Below, one piece after another: positions 9,252 through 17,284 of a DNA stretch of 64,000 nt. The notes beneath the pieces were generated by a model. The model was not told the origin of the DNA and did not search any database. It saw only the letters and a program-made list of their open reading frames with translations. Source of the DNA: Nitrospirota bacterium (GTDB taxonomy: Bacteria > Nitrospirota > Thermodesulfovibrionia > Thermodesulfovibrionales > JdFR-88); the NCBI GenBank assembly GCA_021813405.1, contig JAKAKS010000022.1, positions 1-64,000 on the forward strand, read 5' to 3'. Every line of letters starts with the position of its first letter. Position 1 is the stretch's first letter. The position numbers were made by a program, and so were the translations under genes.

Positions 9252-9260
9252 ATTATAGCA
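9252..9260 (-). promoter_or_regulatory. Extended -10 promoter of the trp-acc-fol operon
   Basis: TGCTATAAT on the minus strand, a perfect extended -10. Eight bases separate it from the ATG at 9243, so transcription should begin within about 2 nt of the start codon. The -35 region is poor, as is usual for extended -10 promoters. No attenuator or T-box fits in so short a leader. Confidence 0.65.
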
Positions 9261-9513
9261 TTTGGGGGGCATTCTCCGGCCTTTGGCGGCAAAGATGTGA
9301 ACAATCGGGCAGATGACGCAAACTTCCCCTTTGGGGAGGGATGGCCGAAGGCAGGGTGGGTTATATAAGCGGGGTTTCCGCCGCCGGTTTTTATCTTTTG
9401 CCGTCACCCAGGGCCCCGGCACTAAAAATCAACTCCGCACTAGGTTTTTTTACTTTTAATTGTTATTTTGGACAGATATGCAATTACACCAGGGCGGCAA
9501 TCCTGCCCGGAAC

Positions 9514-10623
9514 TCAAGGGGTAGGCTGAAGATTTTCGGGGAAATTAAATGCAGGGCCGCCCATAGCCTGGATAGAGTTGCTGCGTGCCGGATAGATTTT
9601 CCTTGCAGTACGGACGGCCTTTTTATCATGTTTTGCACGGAAATGGACGGGGGAGGCTTTGGCCCATTTAAGTTTTTCCTGTTTTTTTACTGCATGCCTG
9701 GCAGCCGTGATTTTGTAATGAAAAGAAACCGTTTTGGCCCGGCCTATGACATGCCTGTTTGCAGAACGGGCCTTCCTTATAGCATGGACTGCGTAAGGTT
9801 TTATGGATAGATGGCGCATTACCTCCGAAGCCAGTGATGGCGCCGTACCGTTTTCCACTGTCAGGTGTTCCTTCCGGCCCTCCCCGGCCTGGTTTTGCTG
9901 CTCAATTTCAGCCATAATTTTTTCAAGCCCCTCGTTGAAGGCGTCCCGCCTGGCCATAAGCCTGTAAATTGTCCTGACGCGGCGCACGGCAAACCTGCTT
10001 TGAGCATTGGGGCTGAATCTTACCGGGTTCGGCAGCGAGGCTGCCAGTTTTGCGGCCTCAATAGGCGTAAGCGCACTGGCTGGTTTTGCAAAATAATATC
10101 TGGACGCGGCCTCGGCCCCGAATATGCCTTCTCCCCACTGCGCGTAATTAAGATAGAGCTCCAGGATCCTCTTCTTCGACAAGTCCTTTTCCAGCCGCCA
10201 GGTAAGGATTGCCTCTTTGATTTTCCTGAAGGGAGTTTTTGCGGGCGTAAGGAAGAGATTTTTTGCAAGCTGCTGGGTTATGGTGCTTCCGCCGAACTTA
10301 AAACTTCCGGCCTTCATGTCTGCCTCTATCGCCTTCTGCAAGGCGGACAGGTCAAACCCGTCATGTGTCCAGAAGTTCTCATCCTCGCTTATAAGCACTG
10401 CCTTTATGAGATTAGGCGATATGTCTGAATAGGGGACCCATATCCTTACAGGCTTTCTCCGGATTCCCAATTTCCGCCATTGCCTCTGGCGAAGGCGCAT
10501 CATGGCGGATTCTTCCGGCGCGGATTTGCGGAGCACCGATATTCGCGGAAAGAAGAAAAACCTGCCCACGTCCGCTGCCATTGCCAGCAGAAGCAATAAA
10601 AGTGCGATCTTGAGCCCTTTCAT
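9514..10623 (-). CDS. mtgA: Monofunctional peptidoglycan glycosyltransferase (GT51)
   Basis: 369 residues: a membrane anchor (~residues 5-25), then a GT51 domain to ~residue 215 that polymerises lipid II into glycan strands in the periplasm. Motif 1 is SEDENFWTHDGFD with catalytic Glu80, motif 2 is GGSTITQQLAKNLF, motif 3 is RKIKEAILTWRLE, and ELYLNYAQWGEGIFG follows. No transpeptidase domain is present. Unusual: an extra ~150-residue Lys/Arg/His-rich C-terminal tail, of unknown role, replaces the usual end of the protein; it could bind the anionic wall or DNA-like polymers, but that is a guess. The gene follows hisH by 96 bp in the same direction. Confidence 0.9.
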   Translation of the reverse strand: MKGLKIALLLLLLAMAADVGRFFFFPRISVLRKSAPEESAMMRLRQRQWRKLGIRRKPVRIWVPYSDISPNLIKAVLISEDENFWTHDGFDLSALQKAIEADMKAGSFKFGGSTITQQLAKNLFLTPAKTPFRKIKEAILTWRLEKDLSKKRILELYLNYAQWGEGIFGAEAASRYYFAKPASALTPIEAAKLAASLPNPVRFSPNAQSRFAVRRVRTIYRLMARRDAFNEGLEKIMAEIEQQNQAGEGRKEHLTVENGTAPSLASEVMRHLSIKPYAVHAIRKARSANRHVIGRAKTVSFHYKITAARHAVKKQEKLKWAKASPVHFRAKHDKKAVRTARKIYPARSNSIQAMGGPAFNFPENLQPTP

Positions 10624-10719
10624 CCCTTGCTGTTTCCTTTTCGGCGATTTTACCTGATGCAGGAACCGGAGAGAATGCTGATAGGAACATTATAGGGCAG
10701 AAATGGACGGCAGGGAAGA

Positions 10720-11337
10720 CTAATTCTTTTCTACAAATTTTTTAAATGACGACAGCATGTTAAGCCCGACCGCCTGGCTCTTCTCCGGATGGAACTGGGT
10801 GGCAAAAACATTGTCTTTCCACACCATCGAGGTATATTCAACACCGTAAGACGTAGTGGTTGCGGTTATGGATGCGTCTTCGGGCACAACATAATAGGAA
10901 TGCACAAAATAAAAACTTGCGCCGTTTTGTATGTCTTCCAGCAGGGGGGCCTTATTGATTATGTTTATTGAATTCCAGCCCATGTGCGGGACCTTCAGGG
11001 ATGTTTGCTCCGGGAAACGGACAACCTTCCCGGCAAACACACCCAGCCCCTCATGCCTTCCAAACTCATATGATTCCGTAAACAGCAATTGCAGGCCCAG
11101 ACAGATGCCTAAAAACGGCTTGCCGGATTTGATCGCGTCCAGCACGGGGATTTTTAGGCCCTGCGATTCAAGGTTTCTCATGCAGTCGCTGAACGCGCCC
11201 ACCCCCGGCAGGACCACTCCTTTGGCGTCCTTTACGGCCTGTGCGGAGGAGACTATCCGTGCGTCCGCCCCCACCATCTGGAGGGCCTTCTCCACGCTCC
11301 TTAAGTTTCCCATGCCGTAATCTACTACCGCGATCAT
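10720..11337 (-). CDS. hisH: Imidazole glycerol phosphate synthase, glutaminase subunit HisH
   Basis: A 205-residue class I glutamine amidotransferase that feeds ammonia to HisF for histidine (and AICAR) synthesis. The nucleophile is Cys79 in FLGICLGLQLLF, and the His-Glu pair is H183/E185 in ATQFHPEKS. GYGxGN-type start DYGMGNLRSVEKAL and PGVGAFSDCM are diagnostic of HisH. The gene stands apart from hisA/hisF, which are not in the window. It starts 8 nt behind an extended -10 box with no Shine-Dalgarno. Confidence 0.95.
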   Translation of the reverse strand: MIAVVDYGMGNLRSVEKALQMVGADARIVSSAQAVKDAKGVVLPGVGAFSDCMRNLESQGLKIPVLDAIKSGKPFLGICLGLQLLFTESYEFGRHEGLGVFAGKVVRFPEQTSLKVPHMGWNSINIINKAPLLEDIQNGASFYFVHSYYVVPEDASITATTTSYGVEYTSMVWKDNVFATQFHPEKSQAVGLNMLSSFKKFVEKN

Positions 11338-11345
11338 AACGTTTG

Positions 11346-11354
11346 ATTATAACA
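11346..11354 (-). promoter_or_regulatory. Extended -10 promoter of hisH
   Basis: TGTTATAAT on the minus strand, 8 nt before the hisH ATG: the same geometry as at 9252-9260. The predicted transcript has a 0-2 nt leader. Confidence 0.6.
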
Positions 11355-11380
11355 GGCTGAAATATCAAAATTGAAATTTT

Positions 11381-11410
11381 TTGGACGCAGGATGGCAAAT
11401 CGCGTAAAAT
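11381..11410 (+). promoter_or_regulatory. Sigma-70-type promoter of ribH-nusB operon
   Basis: TTGGAC (-35) and TAAAAT (-10) with an 18-bp spacer, about 78 bp before the ribH start. The leader is too short and lacks the conserved helices for an FMN riboswitch. Confidence 0.5.
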
Positions 11411-11487
11411 AAAGGTTTGCCGGGGCGGGCAGATTGGCCCCAGTCCCCGGGATTGCACCCTGAACGGGAAAGGAAATGGGGGTAGAG

Positions 11488-11961
11488 ATGAACTTCTTTG
11501 AAGGTGAGCTTAAGGCCGAAGGGCTCAGGTTCGGTATTGTTGTAAGCCGCTTTAACGATTTCATAACCGGCAGACTGTTGGAAGGCGCTCTGGACGCGCT
11601 GAAAAGGCACGGCGCCAGCGAAGAGGACATAGACATTGTCAAGGTGCCGGGCGCATTCGAGATACCGCTGGCCGCAAGAAAGATGGCTGGCAGCGGGTAT
11701 GATGCAGTGATCTGCCTTGGCGCGGTAATAAGAGGCGCAACTCCGCATTTCGACTACGTGGCGGCCGAGGTTTCCAAAGGCGTGGCGCAGGGTTCCATGG
11801 AAACGGGGCTCCCCATGGCTTTTGGCGTGATTACCGCCGATACCATCGAACAGGCCGTGGAGAGGGCTGGCACCAAAAGCGGCAATAAGGGATGGGATGC
11901 CGCCCTTACCGCCATAGAGATGGCCAGGCTTTTTAAAAAGCTGCCCGGGAAGAAAAAATAG
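11488..11961 (+). CDS. ribH: 6,7-dimethyl-8-ribityllumazine synthase
   Basis: 157 residues from the ATG at 11488, the usual length. It condenses 5-amino-6-ribitylamino-uracil with dihydroxybutanone phosphate in riboflavin synthesis, as an icosahedral or pentameric shell. Family blocks are [50 protein letters not shown] (with the catalytic His) and [13 protein letters not shown] prefer 11488 over the upstream ATG at 11476 because GGGGGTAG precedes it at proper spacing. It is followed by nusB after 15 bp, a very common ribH-nusB pairing. Confidence 0.96.
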   Translation: MNFFEGELKAEGLRFGIVVSRFNDFITGRLLEGALDALKRHGASEEDIDIVKVPGAFEIPLAARKMAGSGYDAVICLGAVIRGATPHFDYVAAEVSKGVAQGSMETGLPMAFGVITADTIEQAVERAGTKSGNKGWDAALTAIEMARLFKKLPGKKK

Positions 11962-11976
11962 GAAGTTTCCAGCGGA

Positions 11977-12387
11977 ATGAAACGAAGGAAAGCCAGGGAG
12001 TATGCCCTTCAGATGCTGTTTCAGCTTGATTTCGGAACGGAAAAGCCGGATGCGGCCTTCTTCAGCCGGTTCTGGCAGAACCTCGATGAGCCGCAGGACG
12101 TAAAAAAATTCGCGGAGGATTTGGTAAAGGGCGCAGCCGGCCACATTGAGGAACTGGACAGGCTTATCACCGAAAACGCGGAAAACTGGGTGCTGGACCG
12201 CATGGCCATTGTGGACCGTAACATCCTGCGGAGCGCCGCGTATGAACTGGTTTTCAAGGAGGAGATACCTCCGGCCGTTGTTATAAACGAGGCCATAGAG
12301 GTAGCAAAAAAGTTTTCAATGAAGGAATCGGCCTCGTTCATAAACGGCATACTGGACAAGATAGCGAGGATCAAGGGGCGGGCGTAA
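11977..12387 (+). CDS. nusB: Transcription antitermination factor NusB
   Basis: A 136-residue all-helical protein that binds boxA RNA with NusE (S10) to keep RNA polymerase processive through rRNA operons. It begins KRRKAREYALQMLFQLDF, and WVLDRMAIVDRNILRSAAYE and NEAIEVAKKFSMKESASFIN are the family's typical helices. It lies in the ribH operon and is followed after 8 bp by a phosphoesterase gene. Confidence 0.96.
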   Translation: MKRRKAREYALQMLFQLDFGTEKPDAAFFSRFWQNLDEPQDVKKFAEDLVKGAAGHIEELDRLITENAENWVLDRMAIVDRNILRSAAYELVFKEEIPPAVVINEAIEVAKKFSMKESASFINGILDKIARIKGRA

Positions 12388-12395
12388 AATAGGGC

Positions 12396-13148
12396 ATGGC
12401 CGCAGAACCGGGCCCTGATTACGCCGTTATCTCAGATGTCCACTCCAACCTGGAGGCGCTTGAGGCCGTCCTGGCCGATATCCACTTTAAGATGGGCTCA
12501 CCCGCAATCCTCTTCCTGGGCGACGCGGTGGGCTATGGCCCCAACCCAAACGAATGTGTGGGAAAAATAAATGAAGTTGCACGGCGGGCCGTTGCGGGCA
12601 ATCACGACCGGGCAGTCCTGGAATTAACTGATATCACTTGCTTTAACCCCAACGCCAGAAGCGCCATAGAGTGGACAGCCCGCGTCATCGCGCCGGAAAG
12701 CAGGCTGATAATGGAAAAATGGGAGCTCGTAAACCGCATAGCGGAAAACAGCCTGCTTCTGGTGCACGGAAGCCCTTTAGAGCCGCAAGAGTGGCATTAC
12801 ATAATTACGCTTAAACAGGCGGAGGAGAATTTCAGGCATTTCATCGAGCGGATATGCCTGATAGGCCACAGCCATCTGCCCTTCATAATAGAACAGTTTC
12901 CGGACGGCGGCCTCGCGCTAGCAAAGGGACGCGCGGACATATCTGCCAACCGGTTTATCATTAACGGCGGCAGCGTGGGCCAGCCAAGGGACGGGGACCC
13001 CAGGGCATCATGGCTAAGGCTGGCACGCGGGAAGGCGGAGATTATGCGAGTGCCCTACGATTTCCGGCGCACACAGCAGAAGATGAGAGCGGCGGGAGAA
13101 AGGAACCTTCCGCCGCCGCTTATAGAAAGACTGGAAAGAGGCTTATGA
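12396..13148 (+). CDS. Calcineurin-like metallophosphoesterase
   Basis: 250 residues with all five metal-binding blocks of the family: SDVHSNLEAL, GDAVGYGPNPNECV, GNHDRAVL, VHGSP and GHSHLPF. The layout matches the YfcE-like phosphodiesterase branch that often sits with housekeeping genes. The substrate is unknown; members act on cyclic nucleotides, nucleotides or protein phosphates. It starts 8 bp after nusB, so it is the third gene of the ribH operon. Confidence 0.88.
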   Translation: MAAEPGPDYAVISDVHSNLEALEAVLADIHFKMGSPAILFLGDAVGYGPNPNECVGKINEVARRAVAGNHDRAVLELTDITCFNPNARSAIEWTARVIAPESRLIMEKWELVNRIAENSLLLVHGSPLEPQEWHYIITLKQAEENFRHFIERICLIGHSHLPFIIEQFPDGGLALAKGRADISANRFIINGGSVGQPRDGDPRASWLRLARGKAEIMRVPYDFRRTQQKMRAAGERNLPPPLIERLERGL

Positions 13149-13158
13149 GGGGCGTTGA

Positions 13159-13287
13159 TCAGTGCGCCCCGTGAATCAGCACCGGCAGGCACCTGGTGCA
13201 CACAAGCTTCTCCACGCCCTCGTGCACGCAGTGCAGATATACCTTGTCCGTTTCCTCAGCGCCGCAAACAAAACATTTAACCTTCAT
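13159..13287 (-). CDS. 42-residue Cys-pair protein (putative zinc-binding)
   Basis: A short frame with a strong GGAGGG Shine-Dalgarno 6 nt before its ATG, overlapping the 3' end of the DUF1858 gene by 11 bp. The peptide begins MKVKCFVCGAEE and ends in VCTRCLPVLIHGAH, so it has two CxxC knuckles (C5/C8 and C30/C33), a further C20 and several His. That pattern fits a single zinc ribbon. The overlap and the SD make a real gene likely. It is probably co-expressed with the redox-disulfide protein upstream. Function unknown. Confidence 0.7.
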   Translation of the reverse strand: MKVKCFVCGAEETDKVYLHCVHEGVEKLVCTRCLPVLIHGAH

Positions 13288-13483
13288 TTTTGCCCTCCTT
13301 GTTTATTTCATTTATTACCTTATCGGCATCAACATTGTGCATCATAGCCCCGAAGGACAATGACTCCACCTTTATGCCGGGGCAGGTAAAGCAGCCGTTG
13401 CCGAAATATTTCTCTATAACGCCCCTTGCTTCCGGGCTGGAATCTATCACATCGCCGATCAGTGAATCTTTTGTTACCTTCAT
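13277..13483 (-). CDS. DUF1858 redox-disulfide domain protein
   Basis: 68 residues that match the DUF1858 / 'hybrid-cluster-protein-associated disulfide' domain: VTKDSLIGDVIDSSPEARGV, then NGCFTCPGIKVESL with the redox CxxC pair C31/C34. Such proteins are found with hybrid-cluster protein or other nitrosative-stress and anaerobic redox genes. A good AAAGGAG precedes the ATG. It shares its upstream region, with a dyad operator-like sequence, with the oxidase-like gene at 13641 that runs the other way. Confidence 0.88.
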   Translation of the reverse strand: MKVTKDSLIGDVIDSSPEARGVIEKYFGNGCFTCPGIKVESLSFGAMMHNVDADKVINEINKEGKNEG

Positions 13484-13544
13484 CTGGGGTCTCCTTTCGG
13501 TTTCAATCCTGATTTTATTTTATCCCACCCCCTTTAAAAGTGTT

Positions 13545-13573
13545 TATGACAGGCATCATACGCCCGTCATGAC
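13545..13573. promoter_or_regulatory. Dyad sites, CRP/FNR-superfamily-like
   Basis: TATGACAGGCATCATA (13545-13560) is a near-perfect dyad of the form TATGA-N6-TCATA, and GTCATGAC (13566-13573) is a second palindrome. TGA(C/T)-N4-(G/A)TCA is the shape bound by FNR/DNR/HcpR-type regulators. It sits 62 bp before the DUF1858 gene and 68 bp before the oxidase-like gene, so it could control both. Confidence 0.4.
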
Positions 13574-13640
13574 GCAGATCATTCATAATTGCAGTGAATA
13601 GATTTAAAATCTAACTGCAAATAAAAAACAGGAGGGCCTG

Positions 13641-14042
13641 ATGGACAGGTTTGTAAAGCGTTTTATCTTTATGAGCATCACATATCTGCTGGCGGCTTCT
13701 ATTATCGGCGTTATGATGCTGGGCAACCCAAAGTACCTTGGCCTCAAGTTCGTGCATTCCCATCTAATGCTGCTTGGGTGGGTATCCATGATGATCTACG
13801 GGGTGGGGTATCATATCCTGCCAAGGTTTGCCGGCAAGGCGCTTAAAAGCAAAACACTTGCGGAGATACAGTTCTGGCTGGCCAACGCCGGGCTTATTGG
13901 CATGCTTGGCTTCTATACCTCCGCGTACTATACAGGCACGGGCGCGTATATGAGGGTGTCGGCCCTCTTTGGGGCGATAGAGGTTGCCTCTATAGCGCTG
14001 TTTGTCTATAACATGATGACTTCTCTATACGGGAAAAGTTAG
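13641..14042 (+). CDS. Short haem-copper-oxidase subunit I-like membrane protein
   Basis: 133 residues with four predicted membrane spans (about 8-27, 42-60, 74-92, 105-126). The second-helix block KFVHSHLMLLGWVSMMIYGV, with H39, H41 and H58, resembles part of subunit I of cbb3 oxidases and NorB. It is far too short for a whole oxidase (12 helices), so it probably cannot hold the binuclear centre. Similar stand-alone mini-subunits occur in anaerobes; a haem-binding or NO/O2-related role is possible. AGGAGG gives a strong start. Confidence 0.7.
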   Translation: MDRFVKRFIFMSITYLLAASIIGVMMLGNPKYLGLKFVHSHLMLLGWVSMMIYGVGYHILPRFAGKALKSKTLAEIQFWLANAGLIGMLGFYTSAYYTGTGAYMRVSALFGAIEVASIALFVYNMMTSLYGKS

Positions 14043-14085
14043 CGTTGTAACAGCTTGAAAATGCGCGGTTTTAGCCTGTTTGCCC

Positions 14086-14114
14086 TTGACATAAAAACCG
14101 AACTGCGGTATAAA
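14086..14114 (+). promoter_or_regulatory. Sigma-70 promoter of inositol-phosphate operon
   Basis: TTGACA (-35) and TATAAA (-10) with a 17-bp spacer, 76 bp before the start of the inositol-phosphate synthase gene. This is one of the best consensus promoters in the window. Confidence 0.7.
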
Positions 14115-14190
14115 GGTTTGAAGGCAGTTCCAGGTTAAAAACGCCGCAGTAAAATTCCGTCTGGCAAAAGGAAAGGCAAGAATTCCGGGG

Positions 14191-15291
14191 ATGCGGAAGA
14201 TCAGGGCAGCAATCGTCGGAGTGGGCAATTGCGCAAGTTCGCTTGTCCAGGGGATCGAGCATTACAGGGCGCTTGGCAAAGGGCATCCGGACGGCACACT
14301 TGGCCTGATGCACGAAAAGATAGGGCCTTACGGCGCCGGGGACATAGACGTTGTGGCCGCCTTCGACATAGATAAAAGGAAGGTTGGCAGGCCCCTTTGC
14401 GAAGCCATATTCGCCCAGCCCAACTGCACCAAAACCATCTGGCAAAACCCGGCAAACGATATACCCATCCGGATGGGGCATATACTGGACGGTGTTTCCG
14501 CCCACATGGGCGATTATCCGGAGGCGCGCCGTTTTCAGCCCAGCGCCAGAAAACCGGTCAACGTGGCGGCCGTCCTGAAAAAAAGCGGGGCAGAGGTGCT
14601 TGTTAACTTCCTGCCAGTGGGTTCGGAGCAGGCCGTAAAGTTCTATGTGGGCGAGGCAATAAAGGCGAATGTGGGCGTGGTAAACTGCATGCCCGTCTTC
14701 ATCGCCTCGGACCCCGCCTGGGCCGGCCGGATGGAAGAGGCGGGCCTGCCCATAATCGGTGATGATATAAAAAGCCAGATAGGGGCCACAATCATCCACC
14801 GCACCCTGACTAAACTATTTGAGGACAGGGGCGCAAAGCTGGACCGCACCTACCAGCTTAACGTTGGCGGCAATACGGACTTCCTTAACATGCTGAATGC
14901 CAGCAGGCTGAAGTCCAAAAAGATATCCAAAACGTCCTCCGTGCAAAGCCAGCTGCGCACCCCGCTGGAGGCGGAGCGGATACATATAGGGCCGTCCGAT
15001 TACGTTCCGTGGCTGTGCGACAACAAGGTGTGCTTTGTCCGCATGGAGGGCAGGATATTCGGCAGCATCCCCATTAACCTGGAATTAAGGCTGTCCGTGG
15101 AGGATTCCCCCAACAGCGCGGGGGTTGTCATAGACGCCGTCCGGTGCATAAAAGTAGCGCTGGACAGGAAATTGAAAGGGGCGCTCGTGGCCCCGTCGGC
15201 TTACTTCATGAAGCATCCGCCACGGCAGTTCCCCGATTCGGAGGCCCGCCAGATGGTGGAGGACTTCGTCTCTGGTAAAACAGGCCAGTGA
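14191..15291 (+). CDS. ino1: Myo-inositol-1-phosphate synthase
   Basis: 366 residues. It converts glucose-6-phosphate to inositol-3-phosphate through an NAD-dependent oxidation, aldol closure and reduction. The NAD-binding start is AAIVGVGNCASSLVQG. Further family blocks are DIDVVAAFDIDKRKVGRPL, GDDIKSQIGATI and LNVGGNTDFLNM, the last near the active-site lysines. The length fits the shorter bacterial/archaeal type, not the 500-residue eukaryotic type. The GTG start of the next gene overlaps the stop by 4 bp, so product and user are translated together. Confidence 0.92.
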   Translation: MRKIRAAIVGVGNCASSLVQGIEHYRALGKGHPDGTLGLMHEKIGPYGAGDIDVVAAFDIDKRKVGRPLCEAIFAQPNCTKTIWQNPANDIPIRMGHILDGVSAHMGDYPEARRFQPSARKPVNVAAVLKKSGAEVLVNFLPVGSEQAVKFYVGEAIKANVGVVNCMPVFIASDPAWAGRMEEAGLPIIGDDIKSQIGATIIHRTLTKLFEDRGAKLDRTYQLNVGGNTDFLNMLNASRLKSKKISKTSSVQSQLRTPLEAERIHIGPSDYVPWLCDNKVCFVRMEGRIFGSIPINLELRLSVEDSPNSAGVVIDAVRCIKVALDRKLKGALVAPSAYFMKHPPRQFPDSEARQMVEDFVSGKTGQ

Positions 15292-15857
15292 TCTCCGGCA
15301 GAATATCTAAAAACCTGGTTGAGGAGCCGCTGGCCCCGGTTTTCAAGAGAGTAGCGGTAAGCCCTAATGTCATTACCATAACTGGTTTCCTGATAACGGT
15401 GGCCGGCGCGGCAGTGATTGCGTTTAATCTCAGGGCGGGCGGCCTTATAATTCTGTTCGGAGGATTATTCGACGGCCTGGACGGGATGGTTGCCAGGGCC
15501 AACGGCAAGTCCACCAGGTTTGGCGCATATCTGGATTCCGTCCTGGACCGCTATTCAGATGCCTTCATCTTCTTCGGCGTGGCCTATTACCTGAGGGCAA
15601 ACATAACAGGCGTGCTGCCGGCGATGGGCACCCTTGCCGGGGCCTTCCTCATAAGCTACGCAAGGGCCCGTGCCGAAGGGCTTGGCGTACAGTGCAAGAT
15701 AGGGCTTATGGAGCGCCCCGAGAGGCTGGTGTTCATCATCGCGGGCGCGCTTACGGGATACATGATACCTGTGCTCTGGGCCATGTTCATTGCAACGCAC
15801 TTCACGGTTGTCCAGCGGATGGTCCACACAAAAAAAATGCTTTCGGAAAGGGGATAA
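15288..15857 (+). CDS. CDP-alcohol phosphatidyltransferase (phosphatidylinositol-phosphate synthase type)
   Basis: 189 residues, mostly membrane helices, with the complete CDP-alcohol motif D-x2-DG-x2-AR-x8-G-x3-D-x3-D: D62, D65, G66, A69-R70, G79, D83, D87. It would join a CDP-lipid to a polar alcohol, releasing CMP. Because it overlaps the inositol-phosphate synthase gene by 4 bp, the alcohol is most likely inositol-3-phosphate, giving phosphatidylinositol phosphate as in mycobacteria and archaea. A second phosphatase step would be needed; the IMPase-family gene at 23426 could do it but is not adjacent. Confidence 0.85.
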   Translation: MISGRISKNLVEEPLAPVFKRVAVSPNVITITGFLITVAGAAVIAFNLRAGGLIILFGGLFDGLDGMVARANGKSTRFGAYLDSVLDRYSDAFIFFGVAYYLRANITGVLPAMGTLAGAFLISYARARAEGLGVQCKIGLMERPERLVFIIAGALTGYMIPVLWAMFIATHFTVVQRMVHTKKMLSERG

Positions 15858-15860
15858 AAA

Positions 15861-16553
15861 ATGAGAGCGCTTGTGCTTAAAAATACACCTGCCGAAGGCC
15901 CGGGCACCATTGAAAACGGGCTGAATGCGCTTGGCGTGCCGTTTGATACCGTTGAACTGCTGAACGGCCAGAAACCTTCGGATGCCGCGCAATATTCCCA
16001 CGTGATAATGATGGGCGGCCCGATGGGGGTTTACGAGATGAACCAGTACCCGCACCTGGTTGCCGGGGCGAAGATACTGGAAGAGTTTATAAAGGCTGGC
16101 AAGCCGGCGCTTGGAGTGTGCCTGGGGGCGCAGATGCTGGCGCACGCGCTGGGGGCGCGCGTCTATCCGGGCGGCCGGAAGGAGATCGGCTGGTATGAAG
16201 TGCAGATGACAGCCGAAGGGGCAAAGGACCCGGTGTTTGGCGCCTTGAAGGTAAATGATAAGCCGGTTGCCCAGGTGTTCCAATGGCACGGCGACACCTT
16301 CGACCTGCCGGATGGGGCAGTCCGGCTGGCCTCTTCCGAAATCTACCAAAACCAGGCCTTCCGGTTCGGCAACGGCGTGTATGCCCTTCAGTTCCATATC
16401 GAGGTTACCCCCGCAATGATAAGGGACTGGCTGAAGGACGACAAGGAACTGATGCTGGAGACCAGGAAGATATTCTCGTTCTCGGACGAGGTGTATCCAG
16501 CCTATTCAAAACGGGCGGCTGAGTTCTATAAAGGGTTTTTCAAGGCCGGATAA
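15861..16553 (+). CDS. Class I glutamine amidotransferase-like protein
   Basis: 230 residues, similar to the stand-alone GMP-synthase-like amidotransferases (YfeJ/GuaA N-domain type). The nucleophile is Cys87 in ALGVCLGAQMLA, the oxyanion region is MMGGPMGVYE, and the His-Glu pair is in ALQFHIEVTP. No synthase domain is attached, and the acceptor is unknown; relatives include gamma-glutamyl peptidases. It starts 4 bp after the CDP-alcohol transferase, so it is the third gene of the inositol operon. Confidence 0.85.
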   Translation: MRALVLKNTPAEGPGTIENGLNALGVPFDTVELLNGQKPSDAAQYSHVIMMGGPMGVYEMNQYPHLVAGAKILEEFIKAGKPALGVCLGAQMLAHALGARVYPGGRKEIGWYEVQMTAEGAKDPVFGALKVNDKPVAQVFQWHGDTFDLPDGAVRLASSEIYQNQAFRFGNGVYALQFHIEVTPAMIRDWLKDDKELMLETRKIFSFSDEVYPAYSKRAAEFYKGFFKAG

Positions 16554-16567
16554 TTACGCGGCGGCCG

Positions 16568-17284
16568 CTATTTCCCAAAAACTTTCCTGAGCAGGTCTGT
16601 CACCCTGGCGGCAGGATCGGTCCTGATCTTTTTTTCCTCCTGGCCTACCATGTAAAAGAGGCCGTTCAGGGCCTTGTTGGTAACGTAATGATCCAGATCC
16701 AGAGACTGTTTGGGCACAAAGGGAACGGCCTCATACTTCCCCATCATCTCTTTGTAAGCGCGTGTAGTGCCCACCTGGTCCATGCTGGACGATATGACCG
16801 GCTTAAATTCATCATAGAGCCTGGCGCTGGTTTTCTCTTTGAAATATTCTGTTGCGGCGGTATCGCCGCCGCCAAGTATCTTTTTGGCGTCTGAAATGGA
16901 CATCCCCTTAATCGCATCAACAAAAATGGCCTTTGCCCTGGGCGCCGCTTTTTCAGCCGCCCTGTTCATGCTCAGCACAAAGGCATCCACCTGTTTTTGA
17001 TATCCCATCTTCCCAAGCACATTGGCCGCCTGCCGGATTTTACCGGGCATCTGTATCCTGATCGCCTGATTGCCGAAATAACCGTCCTTGCGGGAGACCA
17101 GCCTCACCGCGTTTTTGGCGCCAATAGAGAGCGCCTCTTTAAGCCCCGCTGCCGTGGTGCTTTCATCGGCCCCGCCGCTTTGGGACATCCCGGCCTTTTT
17201 CATTACGTCTTCAAGCATCCCAGCCCTTACCAGCGTTGCCGAAAACAGAAGCGCAAGGAGAAACATCGGAAATGCCTTCCGCAT
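16568..17284 (-). CDS. DUF4197 periplasmic protein
   Basis: 238 residues with an N-terminal signal peptide ([14 protein letters not shown]) and a DUF4197 body: [49 protein letters not shown] and [20 protein letters not shown]. The fold and role of the family are unknown; members are secreted and occur in many Gram-negatives. Good AGGAGG Shine-Dalgarno 5 nt before the ATG. It converges on the amidotransferase gene with a 14-bp gap. Confidence 0.85.
   Translation of the reverse strand: MRKAFPMFLLALLFSATLVRAGMLEDVMKKAGMSQSGGADESTTAAGLKEALSIGAKNAVRLVSRKDGYFGNQAIRIQMPGKIRQAANVLGKMGYQKQVDAFVLSMNRAAEKAAPRAKAIFVDAIKGMSISDAKKILGGGDTAATEYFKEKTSARLYDEFKPVISSSMDQVGTTRAYKEMMGKYEAVPFVPKQSLDLDHYVTNKALNGLFYMVGQEEKKIRTDPAARVTDLLRKVFGK

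Noticed and set aside
9270-9350. Cyclic di-GMP-I riboswitch, because of GACGCAAA at 9313-9320 and GGCAAAG upstream
   Set aside because: The bases before the AAA and after GACGCAAA cannot pair (GGC against CTT), and no GNRA-capped P2 helix fits. The second GACGCAAA at 17464 has even less space.
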